Shown one piece after another: positions 57,929 to 64,000 of a stretch of 64,000 nucleotides of DNA. The translations under genes and the position numbers were made by a program. Below the pieces are notes generated by a model. The model made no database searches and was not told the origin of the DNA. It was given only the letters and a program-made list of their open reading frames with translations. The stretch's first letter is position 1. Each line of letters begins with the position of its first letter. This DNA is from Diadema setosum (taxonomy: Eukaryota; Echinodermata; Echinoidea; Diadematoida; Diadematidae), in contig CM067067.1 of NCBI GenBank assembly GCA_033980235.1, forward strand, positions 4,592,289 through 4,656,288, written 5' to 3'.

Positions 57929-59117
57929 AGTATGAACATGCATGTGGTCTGTAACGCATGGGTATAGAGAGGGATGATTCATTTAGATACAAAAGGATGG
58001 ATATACTGTGCTCCTATAGCTAGGAAGTTCAGAATAAATCCCTACAGTACTGGTAACCATTCTTAGATCTATAAAAAATATTCATGTTGGCTTTACACAA
58101 TATCATCCCATTATTACAATCCTTACACCCCCCCTCCCCCCCGGAAAAAAAAAAAGTAAAGCAAGAGGAATAACAGACAACAAATTATTTGGAGTTTGCA
58201 GATAGTGCGCATAATGATAAAACTCGTAACATCACCCGTACTAACAATTCAAGTTGCTCTGGAGTACCACTGGCACATGCTGTACATATCGGAAAATGAA
58301 TATAATGCACAATTGGTTCACCCGAATGGGCTTTCCTTTTTCCCCAGCTCACAGATCAATATTTTGGAAAAGACAATTGGACATGTCAGCCATAATTGCA
58401 CGTCTTTATTGCGACAATGTGGAATGGCAGTATTGGCACTTTTAACTGCATGCCACGCGATGAGCAATTGACCAATCAAATACCGAGGTACTAGCTTTAC
58501 CACTTTTACTCACTGCACTGCAAGTGTCAAAGTGACAGTGTCTGCTTTGAGCTGCACCTGCTGTTAATGTAAATCGTCATCGACATCTAGAGGAATATGG
58601 TTTAGAATCTATACTCCACTCACATAGGAAGTCTAGCTCGATATTATGGAAACTCAGTCATTCGGATTAACGATTCTGATTATTACAGTCTAACGTTACA
58701 GCATCCATCCTACGAACTACAAATTCCATCCTACCTACAACACCTCACCTTCCTAATATTAGGTATAGACTCACATTTTCCCTTATTTTTAGGACCCTAC
58801 CTCACGGAATTGTTGGCTGTTGTTGGCATGATGGTCTTATGGCATGGCGCTGGCCTTGGACATAATCTATGACATGGTTAGTGACTAGTAGGTAGTTAAC
58901 TATACACAGCCCAGTCGCTGTATGTACGTAGCGCGACTGCGTATTAACAGCGTCTGGTCGGGCTAGTAGGTAGTGTGCCTAGCCTGTTCATTGTTTATGT
59001 TAGTGTTGTTGCGCTGTTGCTCAGCTAGTTTGGCATCGTAGATCATGTAGAAATTCTAATGTTAGAATTAGATGGTGCATGGTCTGATATGATGGTGCTG
59101 GTGCATGTGCATGGAAG

Positions 59118-59355
59118 GTGTAGGCCGTCTTAACTTGTGATAGAAATCAATCAATCAGTATGACTATGAATCACAAATCTCTTGAAAGCTGCAATCAATT
59201 GCAACCTGTGATTGACTGATTTCAGTTCTCCGTTATTTCAATCATAACTTTTTTATAACTTATATAAGATCATGAAGATAGATTTGCATTCATGATTCAA
59301 TCGTAAAGTTGTGATCTTGTGACTGATTTGAATCAATCACAAGTCTTTATAAGAC
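59118..59355. mobile_element. possible TIR element with CACAAGT/ACTTGTG arms
   Basis: GGCCGTCTTAACTTGTGATAG on the left is loosely complementary to CAATCACAAGTCTTTATAAGACGGGGCC on the right, with AATCAATCA blocks between. Upstream of WDR37. The ends are imperfect. Confidence 0.4.
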
Positions 59356-60659
59356 GGGGCCCTGGCCTAAAAGCTCAAGTCCCTTGCCGGTGCGGTGCCA
59401 TGCCCACATCCAGAGTTAACATGGTTAAAGAAAAGTTAGACCAAGAATGCAAGATCCACCACAAACCCACACTCAATTACTCAACACTTTTCACTACACA
59501 GGTCACAGCTCAGATTGCAGTGTATACATCCGTACATATAACATGGAAGCATACGATATATAATACATACCAGGCCCGCTACACACCAGTGTTTCAGTGT
59601 TGTGTTTTACAGCTACATGTAGTGCAAGTGGGCTAAGGATCATCAGCTCCCTGCTGGTAAACAAACTCCCTTCATTTTACCCTAAACCCAGTTACGTTTC
59701 CTCGCATGACCCGGAAATTATTGTTAACCTTGCTGACCTGCATGTGGTCGAAGCGCACATGTCAGACATGCATATTTATAGGGGAAAATGATCAATCATC
59801 TTTTATCCAATTATATTCAGTTCCAATAGTTCGTTGACCGCTTGTTCTTTATCGATGGCCAATGAAAAATCACAACACGCAGCAGCATTAGCATATTTTC
59901 CCGAGGCCCCTCCACACTATTCTAATTCTGTCTTGAAAGTGAGAGAATAGTATTACATTTGACTAGACCATCATAAAATCAAGTGTAATATCATGGAATG
60001 TTTTAACTGAAACATAGCTGAGCTGCAAAACAGGCAATTGTAGTAGTTTTAAGAACCAAGGCTGAATTTAGGTTTCTGTCATCGGTGCCTCACAGGACGC
60101 ACTTGCTGCATGCAGTTCAGGAATTGAACGAGTCCATTTACGTTTATAGGGGTGTGAGGGACTGAATTACATTTATATATGTATTTAATGTTATTTCTCT
60201 TCATTTTTATTGACTTATATGAAATGAGATAGACTAGATTAATTAGTGGTATATGTTTACTTGTTGAAAACTCTTGATTGCAGGAAAAAATGAAGAAAAA
60301 ATTTCCCCTCAAAATCCTTTCAGCACATGTGCTCAATATATATGAGGGAACTATTCGCAGAATTTCTTGGAGTCCCTCCATCAGTTTTAAGACAGAATGC
60401 CAAAAAGTAAGAATTATTTTTCCTAATGACTTTTACAAAACACTGCTTCATATTCCCAATAATGCTCCTACCAACTCTAGAAATGTAAAAGTCTTTTTTC
60501 TTTTCACTGGAAGAGAGAAATGACGAAGGCCCCTTTCACACAGTTTGTACACAGGAATTCCCTATATGCACCATGTACTTAACAGTAAGGGCTTGTCGTT
60601 GTGGCTATTGTTTGATGTCACACGACTGCTGCCCCTTATATTATGCATTAGCGAGCACG

Positions 60660-60752
60660 CAAACATCGCCGCCATTTTGAAAATTACGTCTTCGTCAAAA
60701 TATCGTTCAATTTTTTCTTGACATTTTGCGGTAATTTGCCACATTTGCTTCG
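60660..60752 (+). promoter_or_regulatory. YY1-like promoter element and possible plus-strand first exon
   Basis: GCCGCCATTTTG at 60669-60680 is the reverse of the YY1/ATGGCGGC promoter motif. 70 nt on, CATTTGCTTCG|GTAAGTG is a strong plus-strand donor. This would fit an untranslated first exon of a gene running right, or a bidirectional promoter shared with WDR37. No downstream coding exon was identified in the window. Confidence 0.35.
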
Positions 60753-62334
60753 GTAAGTGAATTGATAGACTAAACTAACACTATAGAATTATTCTAAGAA
60801 TTTATTAGAGGGAAATGAAACGTTTGATTGATTACGTGAATTGTAGAAAATAGGGAAATGTTCCAGTCTATTTTTTAATCTCGTATTTATGGTTATTTTT
60901 CTTGTTACGTAATGGCTTATACTGAATTTTTCTGCTGTGTCTTTGATGTAACACTACTAAAGTACACATTTGCCCATCTCATTTGTGTTAGAACGCGTGA
61001 ATTTGTGAGAAATTCGTTATATTACAGGGCGTGGTCCCTTCGCAAGAGTGCTGTGAGTCCTGAATCCGCAGTGCGGTGCAGGGCGCGGCGTGATGAGTAG
61101 GTAGAGCGAGTTTGCGTAATCGTGACTGAGACTAACCTTACTTGATCATGATGGGTGCACTGCCACTGATATGGCCACTTCTGGCAAGTTGTGTGACAAG
61201 ATTTAAAATGTTTAGGTCTTTTTGTTTTATGTGCGTTCAGATCAGTTGGTGGGTTGACAGTGTGAACTTGCTGATCCATATGACATAACTGATGAATCGC
61301 ATAAAAAACTATGCTATTTTGTAACTGTTAGTTTTCTTGTCAAAAAAGATAATGCTGAAGTCAAATGATAGTATCATACACAGTGTATCTTGAATGTGAA
61401 CTGTCCCTATTTATAAACTGATGGTGTTGTTGTGGTGTTTAAGTTGCCTCATGTGTTGTTATTTTGAATGATTATTCTAATTGAATTGTGTTGAATGACC
61501 TACTCTGACCTACTCCTACTGTCTGAATTGATATCTTTTTACCGGTGCAATAGAAACGGTTTTTGTTTTTGGAACAGGAATTATCAAGCCTGACTTTCAT
61601 AAACCTATATACATCTGGCATCTGAGTAAATTGGTCTTGGTAGGCCCCTAATTGGAATATTACACGATGATGCTTCACTACAACGTATAACAGTCCCGTT
61701 GCTGTAGACAAGTGTAATCTGTGCGCATGGCGTCTGGTCGGGCTAGATGATGCTAAACTACATTGTACATCACACATGCATCCTTGTTAAATGATAGGCT
61801 GAATTCTGTAGATCAGATATAATCTTGCAGTAGATAAATAGTTGTTTTTGTTTCTGTTGGAGCAACAATGCAAGAACAATTGTTTGACTAGGTACCTCTC
61901 TACAACTTACAATACATCCCCTATTCTAGTCAGCGAGTCGGACACAGCATTGACCTACATACTTGTATGTAGCTGTGCTTCATAGGGCATTTTATCTACA
62001 AGTTGGTGACTGAATAAAAATGTGTGAACCTAAGTTGCAATGTCAAACCATGTACAGCACAGCTGTACAGGACTTGTACGCGCTGCTTGTACGTGAAGAC
62101 CATTTGATAGCCAGACGTAGATATATTCATGAAGGGTTTATTTATCTCTAACTGGTTTCTACAACAGTACAATGTATATGTATTGCATATTCAAAATTGT
62201 GAAGTGTTCTTGAATCATGAAGAAGCCATTCTTTCCATTTGAAAGCCTTTTTCATATAGTGATAGTAACAACCAATGTTGTGTGGCTTTGCCAATCATGA
62301 CCAGCAATGTCATTTGACTTGTGGGAGGTAGCTT

Positions 62335-62369
62335 CAAGGAGGTACTAGGCAAAGCCTAGTACCTCCTTG
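62335..62369. repeat. perfect 16-bp hairpin with 3-nt loop
   Basis: CAAGGAGGTACTAGGC, AAA, GCCTAGTACCTCCTTG: the stem is perfect. It is isolated in low-complexity non-coding DNA and shorter than a microRNA precursor. Confidence 0.9.
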
Positions 62370-64000
62370 GTAGCATACAGTACAACTGTACATGTACACA
62401 TGTTGTCTGCTTTCCTTAGACTACCCAAATCGGTTATGATATATGTACAGACATATACCCATTGGGTTACCTGCTTAATCATATCATCTATTAAAGTGAA
62501 ATTTACCAAACTGATAATATTTAGCGAATGCCTCACTTTAAAGTGGAAGTCATTGTACCATGTTCCCTTAAATCACTGTGTCAGGTACTATTACAACTTA
62601 ACCCATTGAAGATGAGCCCTGAGTGCACTCGGGCAAGCATCTATGGGAAATGCGTGTTGTGGCAAAATCAAACCGTCTTCAACAGGTTAATGCAAGACTG
62701 ATTGATCGATTCACCAATACTTTGAAACTTTGTCCAAGCAGCTTCAATGGAGCCGCATTAAGTTGGAACAAAAGCAGTCACATCAAAGGGCGGAATAGAA
62801 CCGTAGAAGAATAAACAAAACTGGACAAATTTCACATATGATGTACACTGTACATGTACAAGTAGCCTACATTACCTATCGTGACATCCTGTAGGCCATT
62901 CAAAAAAGCTTGGTGATTTTTACTACATTGTTACACTGTTTATATTTCTCATTTGCTTTGCAGCAAACAAGCAATAAAATGTGCTTGTGAATTTACAAAA
63001 GTCTGAATGTGTTCTCACTGTAAGCATGGACTGTACATTGTACACTTTGTGAACACTTTTATAAAGATACAAGCACTGTATTGTGCATCTTGATTTCAGA
63101 TCTTTACTGTATCGAGGAAAGTCCACTGATGATGTTAGTTGTTATGATGGATAGAACTTGGAAATATCTCCACTGTTCAACATCATGGGTTAAAACTCAT
63201 AATGTTAGTGGTCAAGATCAATGAACTCCATCCAAATGTGGCAAAACATACTGTAGTAATTGCCTGAGAAGGCAGAGGCATCTTGGTTGACTGTGCTCTG
63301 CAGTCAAATTCATCTAGTGTTCACTATTCAAAACCATGATGAACTTTCTGTAGATTGCAATACACTTCCTAAAACAACATTTTTGATGTATCAAACTCAG
63401 AGGATACGAGTTGTCTACAATGTACTCTCTGCAGGATTAATCATAGCCAAACTCTCAGAAACTATTATGCCACTTGCAGGAGTAATTTGTAGTATAAAAT
63501 TATATCAAATTGTCTAGAGATCTACAATCCCATCACTACCTTAGTTGCGGGGATATGCATATGAAGTAAAGTTGAATATCAATGTGTCTGTTGAGTGCAC
63601 GTTACATGTACTTTCCAGGAAGATAAATCATGGGTAGTGTATTATCTACAACATATATTGTACTTTGGTAGTTTTAGTTGGAAATCAAGTATGTTGAACA
63701 TTCATTCCTTGTTGACAAAGTGACCTGTTCATCAAGTGTTTTCACCCATAGGAAAGGAAAAGAAAAGGAATATCGGGGAGCTTTAGTCAAGGAAGACTAC
63801 AGCTGTATATGATTCGGCACGCCGTATGTATACACCGGGGTACCGCGTTGTATAGCGCCATCTCATGCCCATTATTTACAATGCGTATCCGAATTCATAT
63901 ACGCCGATTCTGAATTCGGATACGGCAAAGTCGTCGCAATGAACTAGCACCATAGGTGTTTTTCGAAGTACACTTGCATGCATTAATTGATGCATAATCA

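Larger units (their letters stand above)
57430..64000. other. WDR37 upstream region and right flank
   Basis: Expected to contain the WDR37 untranslated first exon and promoter, which I could not place firmly. A short repeat GCGTCTGGTCGGGCTAG occurs at about 58950 and 61730. One plus-strand segment (60284-60407) is bounded by TTGATTGCAG and AAA|GTAAGA with an open frame (EKMKKKFPLKILSAHVL...) but has no recognised homologue. Confidence 0.5.

Noticed and set aside
62335..62369. microRNA precursor
   Set aside because: The stem is only 16 bp with a 3-nt loop, too short for Drosha/Dicer processing as a standard hairpin.

Overview
The window is animal nuclear DNA: AT-rich, intron-rich, full of microsatellites and small inverted-repeat transposons, with no operons, no long bacterial-style genes and no CRISPR. 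The one gene I can name with confidence is an orthologue of WDR37 (WD repeat-containing protein 37). Its 12 coding exons lie on the minus strand between 57389 and 36118 and join in frame into a 486-residue protein that follows human WDR37 from end to end. The repeat types (tRNA-headed SINEs, TTAA and TA target-site mini-transposons, hAT-like elements, a solo-LTR-like unit) and the base composition suggest a marine invertebrate. I lean towards an echinoderm, but that is inference.

Layout. 1-11.2 kb: apparently non-coding, with several TIR elements. 11.2-18.7 kb: a string of splice-bounded segments on the minus strand with a promoter-like region at its upstream end. This may be a second, unidentified gene or non-coding RNA downstream of WDR37; its reading phases do not resolve into one convincing protein. 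19.28-28.36 kb: a deep transposon nest. A 52-bp perfect inverted repeat encloses a repeat family member, which is split by an LTR unit, which is split by a hAT-like TIR element, which is split by a 3.1-kb TIR element carrying a ~190-bp satellite, with a mini-transposon inserted in that element's own target-site duplication. 28.5-36 kb: more TIR elements, otherwise empty. 36.1-57.4 kb: WDR37. Its 11-kb intron 7 holds a second nest (40.2-43.4 kb), including a TA-flanked element with a ~320-bp higher-order satellite. Two of its microsatellites press against splice sites (an ATT/AAT array beside exon 7, a TA/CA array beside exon 4), and intron 3 holds a tRNA-SINE palindrome. 57.4-64 kb: upstream of the WDR37 coding start, with a promoter-like YY1-type site near 60.67 kb, a possible plus-strand first exon and a perfect 35-nt hairpin at 62.3 kb.

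I found no coding transposase or reverse transcriptase, so most mobile elements here look non-autonomous. No search was run. Splice sites were placed by eye from GT/AG signals, reading phase and agreement with the human WDR37 protein as I remember it.
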